A DNA stretch of 64,000 nucleotides from Bordetella parapertussis (GCA_943331005.2 CALQJX020000007.1:62001-126000), one strand, 5' to 3'. Shown: positions 44,576 through 54,259, counted from the first letter of the stretch. The notes: generated by a model from the sequence alone, not told the origin. A program made the numbers and translations.

Positions 44576-45949
44576 TTATTTTATATACACCGACTTGATA
44601 TTCACAAACTCCCTTATCCCGAAAGAGCTTAGTTCTCTTCCATATCCGCTTTGTTTCACACCGCCAAATGGTAGCAATGGGTCCGAATGCACAAAATCAT
44701 TCACATAGCAGTTGCCTGCCTGTAGTTCTGTTGCCGCCAGTACTTCTGCCCTTTTCCTGTCTTTAGATATGATCCCACCTCCAAGTCCGTAAATTGTATC
44801 ATTAGCTATCTTCATTGCTTCGGCTTCGTTCCTGGCTTCTATTATAGCAGCAACCGGGCCAAACAGCTCTTCGTCATATGCCGGCATGCCCTTCTTTACA
44901 TTGGTAAGTACGGTTGGCGGGTAGAAAGCGCCAGGTTCATCGGGTATGTAGCCACCACACAGTACCTTGGCTCCTTTTGCTACGCTGGCTGTTACCTGCT
45001 TATGCAGTTCATCGCGCAGGTCGTGGCGGGCCATCGGGCCTATTCGGTTGGCGGCATCCATTGGGTTCCCCCAGGTAGCCTTTTTCATTTCTTCGGTAAA
45101 TCGTTCTTCAAACTCTTTCTTCCTGCCCTTGGCTACTACAAAACGTTTGGCAGCTATGCAGCTCTGTCCGCTGTTTACCAGCCTGCCACGCACAGCTATT
45201 TCCACAGCTATGTTCATATCAGCATCTTCCAGTATCACATAGGGGTCGCTGCCACCCAGTTCCAGCACAGCCTTTTTCAGGTTGCGGCCTGCCACAGAGG
45301 CTACTTTTCTGCCTGCCTCAGTGCTGCCCGTCAGGGTCACAGCTGCTATTCTGTTGTCGTCTATAAGCGCTTCCACTCTGGCAGATGGTATCAGCAGGGT
45401 CTGCAACAATCCCTTTGGCGCTCCGCTGTTCACTATTATTTTTTCTATCGCCAGTGCACAGCCACTCACGTTCGATGCATGTTTCAGCACCATAACATTG
45501 CCTGCCATAACCGTGGGTGCAAATGCCCTGAAAACCTGCCAGTAAGGAAAGTTCCATGGCATTATGGCAAGTATAGCGCCCAGCGGCTGAAATGATACAT
45601 AGCTCTTGCGGGCATCGGTTTTCACAACCTCATCAGCCAGAAATCTGGCACCTTCCCTCGCATAGAATTCCAGTGTAGTAGCACATTTCTCCACTTCATA
45701 GTGGCCCTGTGCCATTGGTTTGCCCATTTCTTTGGCTGCCAGTTTCACCAGATTATCTTTCTCCTTCCTTATCTCTTTGGCAATATTTTTCAGCACCGCT
45801 GCTCTTTTAGCAAAGGGCCACTTCCGCCAGTCGTCAAATGTTTTTGAAGCTGTTTGCAATGCGCGCTCCACCTGTTGTTCTGTATGCACCTTATAAGATC
45901 TTATCTCCTTGCCCGTTGCAGGGTCTATAGATATCAGTTTGTCTGTCAT
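44576..45949 (-). CDS. NAD(P)-dependent aldehyde dehydrogenase (succinate-semialdehyde type)
   Basis: A 457-residue ALDH-superfamily enzyme. The ATG at 45949 (MTDKLISIDPATG) gives the normal family start; the open frame continues upstream 21 codons without homology. Glu in ELGGSDPYVILEDAD (about 235) and catalytic Cys in NSGQSCIAAKRF (about 268) are present, with the cofactor-binding VTLTGSTEAG. It resembles E. coli Sad/YneI and related succinate-semialdehyde dehydrogenases. The substrate is inferred only from family resemblance. Confidence 0.9.
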   Translation of the reverse strand: MTDKLISIDPATGKEIRSYKVHTEQQVERALQTASKTFDDWRKWPFAKRAAVLKNIAKEIRKEKDNLVKLAAKEMGKPMAQGHYEVEKCATTLEFYAREGARFLADEVVKTDARKSYVSFQPLGAILAIMPWNFPYWQVFRAFAPTVMAGNVMVLKHASNVSGCALAIEKIIVNSGAPKGLLQTLLIPSARVEALIDDNRIAAVTLTGSTEAGRKVASVAGRNLKKAVLELGGSDPYVILEDADMNIAVEIAVRGRLVNSGQSCIAAKRFVVAKGRKKEFEERFTEEMKKATWGNPMDAANRIGPMARHDLRDELHKQVTASVAKGAKVLCGGYIPDEPGAFYPPTVLTNVKKGMPAYDEELFGPVAAIIEARNEAEAMKIANDTIYGLGGGIISKDRKRAEVLAATELQAGNCYVNDFVHSDPLLPFGGVKQSGYGRELSSFGIREFVNIKSVYIK

Positions 45950-46001
45950 TGCTGAAGTTTCTGCTAGTAAAATTATAAGCTTATCGGTAAAAAACGTTTC
46001 A

Positions 46002-46009
46002 TACTTTTG
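46002..46009 (+). promoter_or_regulatory. -7 box for the phosphohexomutase gene
   Basis: TACTTTTG fits TAnnTTTG, 38 bases before the ATG. No clear -33 element. Confidence 0.35.
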
Positions 46010-46047
46010 CACATCACAATTTTAACGTTCTGTTTTCTCCACATATT

Positions 46048-47454
46048 ATGACAACTGAAAAGATAAAATTCGGCACCGATGGCTGGCGTGCCATCATTGC
46101 AAAAGACTTTACGGTATACAATGTTGCCCGTGTCAGCAAGGGGCTGGCCAACTGGTTATTGCCAAAACACGAAAAACCGGTAGTGGTGGTTGGCCACGAT
46201 TGCAGGTTTGGTGGTAAACTGTTTGCAGAAACGGCAGCAGCTGTGTTGTGCGCCAATGGCGTAAAAGTTTTGTTAGCCGATGGCTTCATCAGCACCCCTA
46301 TGATATCACTTGGTGTGCTTAAGCTCAATGCGCAGCAGGGTGTGGTCATCACTGCCTCTCACAATCCGCCTACATACAATGGATATAAACTAAAGGGTGC
46401 TCATGGAGGTCCTTCAAGCCCGAAAGATATTGCTGCGGTTGAAAACCTAATCCCCGATGAAGTGGAAATGCCTACGCAGTCTCTGGCTTACTGGCAGGAA
46501 AAAGGCATGCTCGAATACATAGCGCTCGAAGATATGTATGTCGACTACCTCAAAGAGAAATTCGACTTCGATGCACTCAACAAGTCTCCTTTCAAAATGG
46601 CTTACGATGCCATGTATGGTGCCGGTCAGAATGTGATCCGCAGATTGCTGCCGGGTGCTGTGCTCATCCATTGCGATGATAATCCGGGTTTCCATGGACA
46701 GGCTCCAGAGCCGCTCGATAAGAACCTGAAAGAGCTGGCAAATACCATTGCTACCACTCCCGAGATCAAAATAGGCCTTGCTACCGATGGCGATGCCGAT
46801 CGTATTGGTTTGTATGACGAAGATGGCAACTTCGTAGATGCACACAATATCATTCTGCTGCTTATCAATTACCTGCACAAGTACAAGGGTATGAACGGCA
46901 AGGTGGTGATCGCATTCTCTGTTACAGACAGGGTAAAGAAACTTTGCGAACACTATGGTATTCCTGTAGAGGTAACTCAGATCGGTTTCAAATATATCAG
47001 CGAGATAATGGTACACGAAGACGTACTGGTTGGTGGCGAAGAAAGCGGTGGTATAGCTGTAAAAGGCCATATTCCTGAGCGCGATGGTATCTATGACGGC
47101 CTGGCGCTTTACGAATACATGACCCAGACCGGCAAGACCCTGAAGCAGCTGTGCGAGGAAGTATATGAGATAATTGGCCGTTTTGTATACGATCGTCACG
47201 ATCTGCACATAGAGAACGACAAGAAAGAAGCCATCATCAAAAAAGCTGCCGATGGTGGTTATACTAAATTTGGCAAGTATGGTTTCAACAGGGTAGAGAC
47301 CATAGATGGTGTTAAGTATCACCTCGATAATGGTGGCTGGATCATGCTGCGTGCATCTGGCACAGAACCATTGCTGCGTGTATATGCCGAAGGAAACAGC
47401 AAAGAAGAGACCCTCGACATCCTCACAGATGTTAAGGCTACCATCCTTTCATAA
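46048..47454 (+). CDS. Phosphoglucomutase/phosphomannomutase family protein
   Basis: A 468-residue alpha-D-phosphohexomutase that interconverts hexose 1- and 6-phosphates. The phosphoserine loop is VVITASHNPPTYNGYK (Ser near residue 105). The metal-binding DGDADR is in LATDGDADRIGLYDEDG (about 250), the sugar-binding loop in GGEESGGIAVKGH (about 330), and the phosphate-binding loop in LRASGTEPLLRVY (about 436). Full length. Whether glucose, mannose or glucosamine phosphate is preferred cannot be told from sequence. It is divergent from the aldehyde dehydrogenase. Confidence 0.92.
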   Translation: MTTEKIKFGTDGWRAIIAKDFTVYNVARVSKGLANWLLPKHEKPVVVVGHDCRFGGKLFAETAAAVLCANGVKVLLADGFISTPMISLGVLKLNAQQGVVITASHNPPTYNGYKLKGAHGGPSSPKDIAAVENLIPDEVEMPTQSLAYWQEKGMLEYIALEDMYVDYLKEKFDFDALNKSPFKMAYDAMYGAGQNVIRRLLPGAVLIHCDDNPGFHGQAPEPLDKNLKELANTIATTPEIKIGLATDGDADRIGLYDEDGNFVDAHNIILLLINYLHKYKGMNGKVVIAFSVTDRVKKLCEHYGIPVEVTQIGFKYISEIMVHEDVLVGGEESGGIAVKGHIPERDGIYDGLALYEYMTQTGKTLKQLCEEVYEIIGRFVYDRHDLHIENDKKEAIIKKAADGGYTKFGKYGFNRVETIDGVKYHLDNGGWIMLRASGTEPLLRVYAEGNSKEETLDILTDVKATILS

Positions 47455-47490
47455 TACATATCATTCACCGCTATTTGCGGTTCCTATTCC

Positions 47491-47527
47491 AAAGGCCGGT
47501 ATCATTACCGGCCTTTGTTGTTTTTTG
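47491..47527 (+). terminator. Terminator after the phosphohexomutase gene
   Basis: An 11-base-pair stem (arms 47491-47501 and 47506-47516) with a TCAT loop and a T-rich tail, 36 bases past the stop. Confidence 0.88.
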
Positions 47528-47742
47528 CTATGTAGCTTTTGTTCCATTTTGTTCTTTGTGTTCCTTGTGCCTTCCCATAGTGCCTCTTGTGGTTATATTT
47601 TTCAAGGTGCTGTGTTTTTATGTAGTACTTGTAAAAAAAACTTTCCCCGCGCATAGGGGTATTTCCCTGTTCAGTTGTCTTCAGGTAAATACACAGCTTT
47701 GGAAGAAGCAATTATATTTGATACGGTTACCAAACACCTTAC

Positions 47743-48291
47743 ATGGAGATAGATACGTTGTTCGATACCAAACGCATGATTGAAGATGCGTTCAAAGCTC
47801 ATTTTCAGGGGTTGCACCGCTATGCCTGCACCATTATCCGCGACGAAATGATGGCCGAAGAAATGGTGCAGAATGTCTTTTACAAACTCTGGAAAAACAA
47901 AGATTCGGTAGCGGTCACAGGTACTATGGCCGGCTATCTTTACCGCAGTGTATATAACGAATGTCTTAACTATGTGAAACATGAGAAGGTAAAAGCTGCC
48001 TATTGCATGCATATGGCCAGAACTATGGAGAACTTAAATAATGCGGCAGAGAAACTGAGATTGAAGGAACTCGAAGAAAAACTGGATCAGGCTTTGCGGG
48101 AGCTGCCGGAACAATGCCGCACCATTTTCCAGATGAGTCGCTTCGAAGAACTGAAATATATGGAGATAGCCGGACGGCTGGGTATCTCTGTTAAAACAGT
48201 GGAGAACCAAATGGGCAAGGCACTCAAACTGCTTCGTACCAAACTGGCCGACTTCCTGCCTGTTTTCATTTTGCTTTTGCTCAACTTTTAA
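47743..48291 (+). CDS. ECF-type RNA polymerase sigma factor
   Basis: A 182-residue sigma-70 family factor of the extracytoplasmic-function group. Region 2 is visible near residues 15-85 (HRYACTIIRDEMMAEEMVQNVFYKLWKN) and region 4 near 110-170 (ELPEQCRTIFQMSRFEELKYMEIAGRLGISVKTVENQM). It begins a sigma/FecR/surface-protein cluster, the usual cell-surface-signalling layout in Bacteroidota, where FecR releases the sigma when an outer-membrane receptor senses its ligand. A TATATTTG box lies at 47713-47720, 22 bases upstream. A short hydrophobic tail (VFILLLLNF) ends the protein. Confidence 0.93.
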   Translation: MEIDTLFDTKRMIEDAFKAHFQGLHRYACTIIRDEMMAEEMVQNVFYKLWKNKDSVAVTGTMAGYLYRSVYNECLNYVKHEKVKAAYCMHMARTMENLNNAAEKLRLKELEEKLDQALRELPEQCRTIFQMSRFEELKYMEIAGRLGISVKTVENQMGKALKLLRTKLADFLPVFILLLLNF

Positions 48292-48328
48292 TAAAACCAA
48301 CAACTACGTGAACAAGAATAACGAATAT

Positions 48329-49324
48329 ATGAACGATGATTTGCTGGTGAAATATCTTACGGGCGAAGCCACAGCAGCAGAGCAGCAATCGGTGCTGGAT
48401 TGGGTTGCTGCCGATGCCGATAACAAAAGGCACTTCGATCATTTCAGCCTCATATGGAAAGAAAGTAAAAAGCTGGAAGGCAAGACCACTATTACTACAG
48501 ATGCTGCCTGGGGTCGTTTCATGAATAGGGTAGAGCAGGAAGAAAAAGGCACACAAGCTACAGGACTATCCGCAGGTCGCAGCCGGCAGATACCTGTTTT
48601 CGGGCTCTCCTGGGTACGGGCAGCGGCTGTGCTGGTACTCATGGTGGGTGCTGCCATTCTGGTTTATACATGGAATGGGAATGGCAGTGGACAAATGCTG
48701 GCACAGACCTTCGATAAGGTTATGGTCTATACCTTGCCCGATGGTTCTGTAGTTACCCTCAACAAAAACTCCCGGCTCTCTTATCCTGCTCATTTCGATG
48801 GGCATACACGTGCTGTTGCACTCACCGGAGAAGCCTTCTTCAGTATCACCCCCGATAAGAACAAACCCTTCATTATAGATGCCGGCAACTCTTCAGTAAA
48901 GGTGGTGGGTACTTCTTTCAATGTCCGTAATCGCGAAGACGTTACCGAGGTCATAGTAGAGACAGGCATTGTAGAGGTGGCCGAAAAACGCCAGGCTGTT
49001 CGGCTGCAACCCGGACAAAAAGCTACCGTTACATCAGATAAGCCAGCACCCGTCACCGAAAACGTTACCGATGAACTCTATAACTATTACCGCACTAATG
49101 AATTTGTTTGCAATGCTGTTCCGCTCCATAAGGTGGTGGCTACGCTTAATGATGCGTATAATGCGCACATTGTAATAGAAGGCAGCCGCCTTGCCACGCT
49201 CCCGCTTACCGCTACCTTCCCCAACGAATCGCTCGATAATATCATAGATGTCATAGCAAAGACCTTCAAAGACGAGCTGGTAGTAGAAAGGAAGGGCAGC
49301 GACATCACCATCAGGGAGCGGTAG
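48329..49324 (+). CDS. FecR-family anti-sigma factor
   Basis: A 331-residue single-pass inner-membrane regulator. The ATG at 48329 (MNDDLLVKYLTGEAT) gives the typical N-terminus; a GTG at 48308 would add seven residues. A cytoplasmic DUF4880-type sigma-binding part (about 1-80) is followed by a transmembrane helix (about 92-112). The periplasmic FecR domain (about 120-215; TLPDGSVVTLNKNSRLSYP, LTGEAFFSIT, GTSFNVRNRE) is followed by a DUF4974 domain (about 250-330). It starts 37 bases after the ECF sigma stop and is presumably its anti-sigma. Confidence 0.93.
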   Translation: MNDDLLVKYLTGEATAAEQQSVLDWVAADADNKRHFDHFSLIWKESKKLEGKTTITTDAAWGRFMNRVEQEEKGTQATGLSAGRSRQIPVFGLSWVRAAAVLVLMVGAAILVYTWNGNGSGQMLAQTFDKVMVYTLPDGSVVTLNKNSRLSYPAHFDGHTRAVALTGEAFFSITPDKNKPFIIDAGNSSVKVVGTSFNVRNREDVTEVIVETGIVEVAEKRQAVRLQPGQKATVTSDKPAPVTENVTDELYNYYRTNEFVCNAVPLHKVVATLNDAYNAHIVIEGSRLATLPLTATFPNESLDNIIDVIAKTFKDELVVERKGSDITIRER

Positions 49325-49403
49325 TGCTTTAGTTTGTAAGGCTTTTATTTTTTATTCAGAACTTTGTTCATCTGTTACTTTTTGTATCCATTACCTGCAC
49401 TTC

Positions 49404-51182
49404 ATGATCGTTGACCATATACCTGCTTCATCATACTGTTCCCGAAGATCACTCCGGTGGCTTTTGCCTCTTTTGCTGGTACTTTTTGCACATGCTGTGA
49501 GTGCGCAGTCATTGCTGCAAAAAAAAGTTACGGTTGAGGCCCGCAAAAAACCGCTTGCAGAGGTGCTCAAGACCATGGGCAGGCAGGGTGGTTTTTATTT
49601 CTCCTACAATAGCAACCTCATTTCCCGAGATAGCCTGGTTACCCTTTCTGCCAGAGATGTTACTGTAAAGCAGGCATTGGATATGCTGCTGGGAGAGCAT
49701 TGCCGCTATGTAGAGACCGACAAATACATAATTCTGCAACCATCCGAAAAAGAGAAGTGGTACACCATCAGCGGCTATATTACCGATGCACAGAGCGGCG
49801 ATCCTCTTGCCGATGTTAGTGTCTTCGAACGGCAACAGCTGGTTTCTTCCATTACCGGCAAAGACGGTTATTTCCGTTTGTTGCTCAAAGACCGCGAACG
49901 ATACCGTACAGCAGATATTGTGGTCAGCAAAGGTTTCTATCAGGATACCAGCATCTCCCTCATCAAGGGCTACGATCAGGAGGTGTCTTTATCCATTGCT
50001 CCCGAGACCTATGCGCTGCCCGATATGGTGGTCACCCAATACGGTAGTGTGGGCCGTTCTTGGCTCAGTCGCAGGTTGTTGTCCTCCCGCCTCAAGACTC
50101 AGAATATCAATCTTGGTAAGTTCTTTGTAGATAAACCTTATCAGTTTTCCCTCATTCCCGGCATGGGTACACATGGCAAAATGAGTGGCCAGGTCGAAAA
50201 TAAGTTCTCCTTCAATCTGCTGGGCGGTTACACCGCTGGTGTCAACGGCGTAGAGATTGCAGGCTGTTTCAATATAGATAAGAAAAACGTACAGTATGTG
50301 CAATTGGCTGGAATGTTCAATATTGTTGCCGGCAATACCCGTGGGGCGCAGGCAAGCGGTTTCAGCAATTATGTGGGCGGAAAAGTAGAGGGTGTTCAGG
50401 CAACCGGTTTTGCAAACAAGGCCGGTAAAGTAGATGGGGTGCAGGCAAGTGGCTTTGCCAATATGGCTTTAGATACTGTGCGTGGTGTGCAGGCTGCCGG
50501 CTTTATGAATGGCGCCAAAGCTGCCAATGTGCAGGTTGCAGGTTTCCTCAACATCTCTGGTAAGGTAAAAGGTGCTCAGGTTGCCGGTTTCATGAATGCT
50601 GCCGGAGATGTGGACGGCATTCAGATTGCGGGGTTCATTAACATGGCAAAGAAGGTAAAGGGTATACAGTTCTCCGGCTTCATCAATCTGGCAGATAGTT
50701 CCGACTATCCTATTTGACTCATCAATATCATTCGTTCCGGCGACAAGGCCATAGGTATTTCTTCCGACGAGTACGGCTCTACATTTGTCACCCTTCGTTC
50801 AGGCGGCAAAGTTCTCTATGGTATATTCGGACTCGGTGCCAATACAAACGGTGCCTCTTTTATGCTATATGGTATGGAGGCCGGTCTGGGTGCACATTTG
50901 CCCATTATCAAAAAGCATCTCTGCATCAACAACGAGATCACGGCCATGTCGCTCTCCAATATAAACGGTCTTTTCTTTCACGACTTTTCTGCCCGCATCC
51001 TGCCTGCCGTTAGGTTCGGAGCTTTCGAAGTTTTTGCCGGTGCCGGTTTTAATGTCTCCTTCTACTCCTGGAAACCTCCCTTTGCCATTATGGAAACCAA
51101 AACCCTGCATTCAGGCGTAGCCGCTGGCCAGCAAATGGAAATGCGCATAGGCTACAAGGGTGGGGTACAGATCCATTTCTGA
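49404..51182 (+). pseudogene. STN-domain surface protein split by an in-frame TGA
   Basis: The ATG at 49404 opens a 437-codon frame ending at TGA (50715-50717). The same frame continues without interruption for 154 more codons to TGA at 51182. The first part has a signal peptide (about 1-32), an STN domain (about 36-95), a CarboxypepD_reg-like domain (about 110-185; GYITDAQSGDPLADVSV), and nine or ten (A/V/I)Qx(A/S)GFxN repeats of 15-21 residues (about 280-430). The second part (LINIIRSGDKAIGISSD to GGVQIHF) looks like outer-membrane strands with a terminal Phe. The stop most likely replaces a Gly (GGA to TGA) in one protein. As the third gene after ECF sigma and FecR, it may be the signal receptor, but it is no TonB receptor. 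A sequencing error is possible. Confidence 0.75.
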
Positions 51183-51540
51183 TAACAGCAATAATATGTT
51201 CAACATAGCCTGTTCGGTATCAATATTTTTGGCTAGGTTTTACCAACAGCTATCCCTGTAGCCGGTTTCCGACCGGCGATAAAAATGAATTCAAAAATAC
51301 CTCCCTTAAAACACCATCATCACACCACATAAAAAATGCTCCGTTAGGAGCAATCGCTTTGTAGCGCTAAATATTCACCTATATCATATGCTCCGTCAGG
51401 AGCTATCCATCGCATTCCATTAGCTTTTCTTTACGCTCCAAGAATCTGTTTCATCTGAGATCAATACAATTTCACTGAACACTTACCCACATAAAAAAAG
51501 ACGACCATTTGGTCGTCTTTTTCCTGAAGTATATCTTGAA
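51183..51540. repeat. Intergenic region with small palindromic repeats
   Basis: This 358-base gap holds no gene. It contains a GCCGGT-N5-ACCGGC stem (51261-51277), two related palindromic elements ATGCTCCGT(T/C)AGGAGC (from 51336 and 51388), and near the right end the rpsP terminator. The paired elements look like a dispersed intergenic repeat family. Confidence 0.6.
51495..51522 (-). terminator. rpsP terminator
   Basis: A 13-base-pair stem (arms 51495-51507 and 51510-51522) with A-run and T-run flanks, 19 bases past the rpsP stop on the minus strand. Confidence 0.88.
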
Positions 51541-52053
51541 TTAACCTTCTGTCTGCTCAGTAGCTTCACCTTCAACAACATCTGGTTGATCTGAAGTTTC
51601 ATCCTGTGCAGCTTTCGCCAGGTTCTTTTCTTCTACTTTACGAACTGACTCTTTCATTGTTTCATGACGTTTGTCAGCTTTGTGCTTGCGGTGAGCTTCC
51701 TCGCGGCGTGCCACCAGTTCTTCATGCTCTCCGTTCCATTTTTCGAATTTCTCCATTGCTGCCTGCTCGTCGAAAAGACCGAGGGTAACACCACGCATAA
51801 GGTGTTTCAGGTACAGAACGCCTTTGAAAGAAAGTATCCTGCGGCATGTGTTGGTTGGCTGTGCGCCTTTATCCAACCAGTGCAGTGCACGTTCGCGGTT
51901 CACACGGATAGTTGCTGGAACTGTAAGTGGGTTGTATGTACCCAGCTTTTCAATGAATTTACCGTCGCGGGGAGCTGTTGTGCTTGCAGCAACGATGAAA
52001 TAAAATGGGCGCTTCTTTGACCCATGTCTCTGTAGGCGAATCTTTACCGACAT
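51541..52053 (-). CDS. rpsP: 30S ribosomal protein bS16
   Basis: bS16, 170 residues. The conserved core (about 1-80; [34 protein letters not shown]) matches the family. The remaining ~90 residues are a charged, Glu/Lys/Ala-rich tail absent from the E. coli protein (about 82 residues) but usual in Bacteroidota. No rimM, trmD or rplS neighbours are present, unlike the common rpsP operon. It has its own consensus promoter and terminator, so it is a single-gene unit. Confidence 0.96.
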   Translation of the reverse strand: MSVKIRLQRHGSKKRPFYFIVAASTTAPRDGKFIEKLGTYNPLTVPATIRVNRERALHWLDKGAQPTNTCRRILSFKGVLYLKHLMRGVTLGLFDEQAAMEKFEKWNGEHEELVARREEAHRKHKADKRHETMKESVRKVEEKNLAKAAQDETSDQPDVVEGEATEQTEG

Positions 52054-52100
52054 AAATAATAGAAATTATTTTTCGTTAACAATAATTTTTTTTCGGACTG

Positions 52101-52131
52101 CAAAGATAGAAGTTCTCTTTCGAAATTCAAA
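52101..52131 (-). promoter_or_regulatory. rpsP promoter (TTTG-N19-TATCTTTG)
   Basis: On the minus strand TTTG (52128-52131), exactly 19 bases, TATCTTTG (52101-52108), then CAGTCCGAAAAAA as at tRNA-Arg. Leader about 40 bases. Confidence 0.85.
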
Positions 52132-52204
52132 AAATTACCTCAGTTATTCTTTAAATATATTTCCCTTCTATCAAACTGTCCCAATCACACTGCAATATAC
52201 AACA

Positions 52205-54247
52205 TCATATCTTCAGAACCTTGAACTCAAGCACTCTGTTTTGTGCATGCTCATCTTCGGTACACGCCTGGCAGTCTGGGCATGGTACCTGTGGCATCGT
52301 TTCACCAAATCCCTTGTATTCCAGTCTGTTTTTGGCTATCCCTTTTTTCAACAGATAGGTAACTACCGATGCGGCCCTGTCAATAGATAGTTTCATATTA
52401 TATTCATCTGTGCCGCGGCAATCGGTATGTGCCCGTATCTGTATCACCATGGTAGGGTTCCTGCGCAGTATATTCGTCAGGGTATCCAGTACCACCCGTT
52501 TCTCCACGTTCACATCTACCTTATTCGACTTATAGTAGAATTTGCTGAAGTTGAAATCAAAGAACCCGATCACATATACCTTGTTCACCTCAAACTTACC
52601 TATCATCGGGCTATCCATTATCCCCGGCCGCGAATGGTCTGTTGTTTCGGTTATGGTCACTGCAAAGGTCGAATCCCAGCTCTTATCTATGCGGGCTAGG
52701 GCTATATTTTGTACTATGGTATCTGTTTCTCCTGTTCCGTTGCTGGTGGCATACAGGCTCAACGATGCTGGTTTGTAACCATCCTTGCGCACACTTATGA
52801 AGTACTCCGTATTGGGCCATAGCTGCTCTGTAAAGGGTATTCCGGCAACCACATCCTGCTCGCTGCTCTTTTTTACAGAGTTATTGGTCAGGTGGGCCGT
52901 TATCGGTTTGTGGGTTGCCGAGTCGGTTACATGCACCTGCACATACAGCTTCATGCGTCTGTAATAATAGATATTATCGCCTCCCTTACCAGCAGGCCTG
53001 TCCGACGAGAAGTAGCCACTGCCACCATTCGCCGGTAATGCCAGCGATATATCATCGCCGGGCGAGTTCAGGGGTTGTGGCATATTTTCCGGTACACTCC
53101 AGCTATTGTTCTGTTTATTATAGATAGTGCGGTATATGTCCAGTCCTCCCAGCCCCTCATGCCCGTCCGACGAGAAATAAAGGGTACTGTCATCTGCCCA
53201 CCACGGAAACACCTCATCGCCCTCGGTATTGATGTTAGAATCTGCCGGCATCGGCTTGCTCCAGTTTTGACTACCAGTTCTGCTGCACATATACAGATCC
53301 CTGCCACCTCTGCAGCCCTGCATATCAGAGGTAAATGCGATCAGGCTGCCATCTGGCGAAATTGCAGGATGTGCTACAGAGTAGCTGTTGCTGTTATACC
53401 CGAACGGTGTTATGCTGCGGAACTCTTGCTGCACAGTGTCGTAGTCTCTGGCTATCATTATCTCCAGATAAACCGAACTGTCTGCTCCCGGCACGGCTTT
53501 TTGTGCCATAAATGCACTTCTGTACTTCGAACGGGTAAAATACATTTCCTTGCCATCGGCAGTAAAAGTGCATGGGCCTGTATGGTATTTGATGTTCAGT
53601 TCTTTGGGGCCTCCTATCTTGCTGATGGTGTTGCCATAATTACCATGACCATTATTGGCTATACTGTAGATACCATAATAATGATTACCGCTCCACTTAT
53701 CTGTTCCCTTCCTGATCCCCAAATTGCTGTCTGAAACAAAAACCAGATTCCCTTTCCATAGGGTAGGTGCAAAATCAGATCCTTCAGAATTAAATGGTGC
53801 AAATGCTGTCACCCCCGATGGAAATTCACTCCTCATTCTTTCTGCTGCTATATCACAACTGCTTATCAGGTGTTGCAGTCGTTTATCACTGCCGTGTTTA
53901 TCCGAATATTTCTTCAGCTGTATTACAGCATCCTCATAGCGGGCCAGTCGCATCAGCACCAGTCCGTAGTTCAGGTATGCCTGCTGACTGCAGCTGTCGG
54001 CAGCGGTTGCTTTTTCATAGGCTGCAGCAGCTTTTTCGTGGTTACCGGTCAGCCTATAGCAATCTCCCAGTTGCTCCAGCAATATCGGATTTGCATTGTT
54101 TTCGGTCAGCTGCTCAAAAAAAGGTATCGCCTCATTATAGGCATAATGGGTATAGTAGTAATTGGCTTTCAGCTCATTCTTATCTCCCTTGGCCATGCCG
54201 GCAAAGGAGCAGAACAGAAATAATATGAATAGTAATGTGGTGCGCAT
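52205..54247 (-). CDS. PorE-like OmpA/PD40/TPR protein
   Basis: A 680-residue exported protein. Signal peptide (about 1-20); TPR-like helices (about 25-130; YNEAIPFFEQLTE, EKAAAAYEKATAAD); PD40/WD-like beta-propeller repeats (about 155-430; LWKGNLVFVSDSN, ISPDGSLIAFTSD, DDSTLYFSSDG, GSGYFSSDRPAG); a carboxypeptidase-regulatory-like segment (about 440-540); and an OmpA peptidoglycan-binding domain (about 565-680; AHTDCRGTDEYNMKLSIDRA). This layout matches T9SS PorE-type proteins of the PorE-PorP group. It is last in a three-gene operon after the giant adhesin and PorP/SprF, 12 bases past the latter. Confidence 0.85.
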   Translation of the reverse strand: MRTTLLFILFLFCSFAGMAKGDKNELKANYYYTHYAYNEAIPFFEQLTENNANPILLEQLGDCYRLTGNHEKAAAAYEKATAADSCSQQAYLNYGLVLMRLARYEDAVIQLKKYSDKHGSDKRLQHLISSCDIAAERMRSEFPSGVTAFAPFNSEGSDFAPTLWKGNLVFVSDSNLGIRKGTDKWSGNHYYGIYSIANNGHGNYGNTISKIGGPKELNIKYHTGPCTFTADGKEMYFTRSKYRSAFMAQKAVPGADSSVYLEIMIARDYDTVQQEFRSITPFGYNSNSYSVAHPAISPDGSLIAFTSDMQGCRGGRDLYMCSRTGSQNWSKPMPADSNINTEGDEVFPWWADDSTLYFSSDGHEGLGGLDIYRTIYNKQNNSWSVPENMPQPLNSPGDDISLALPANGGSGYFSSDRPAGKGGDNIYYYRRMKLYVQVHVTDSATHKPITAHLTNNSVKKSSEQDVVAGIPFTEQLWPNTEYFISVRKDGYKPASLSLYATSNGTGETDTIVQNIALARIDKSWDSTFAVTITETTDHSRPGIMDSPMIGKFEVNKVYVIGFFDFNFSKFYYKSNKVDVNVEKRVVLDTLTNILRRNPTMVIQIRAHTDCRGTDEYNMKLSIDRAASVVTYLLKKGIAKNRLEYKGFGETMPQVPCPDCQACTEDEHAQNRVLEFKVLKI

Positions 54248-54259
54248 AAGGATAGGTTA

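Noticed and set aside
46447..47322. A 291-codon open frame antisense to the phosphohexomutase gene
   Set aside because: It lies wholly opposite a gene with clear catalytic motifs and has no recognisable domain or compositional signal of its own.
50715..50717. Genome-wide reassignment of TGA as an amino acid
   Set aside because: TGA ends other intact genes in the window at the expected place (pyrR at 8746, accC at 4745), so a single nonsense change or error is simpler.
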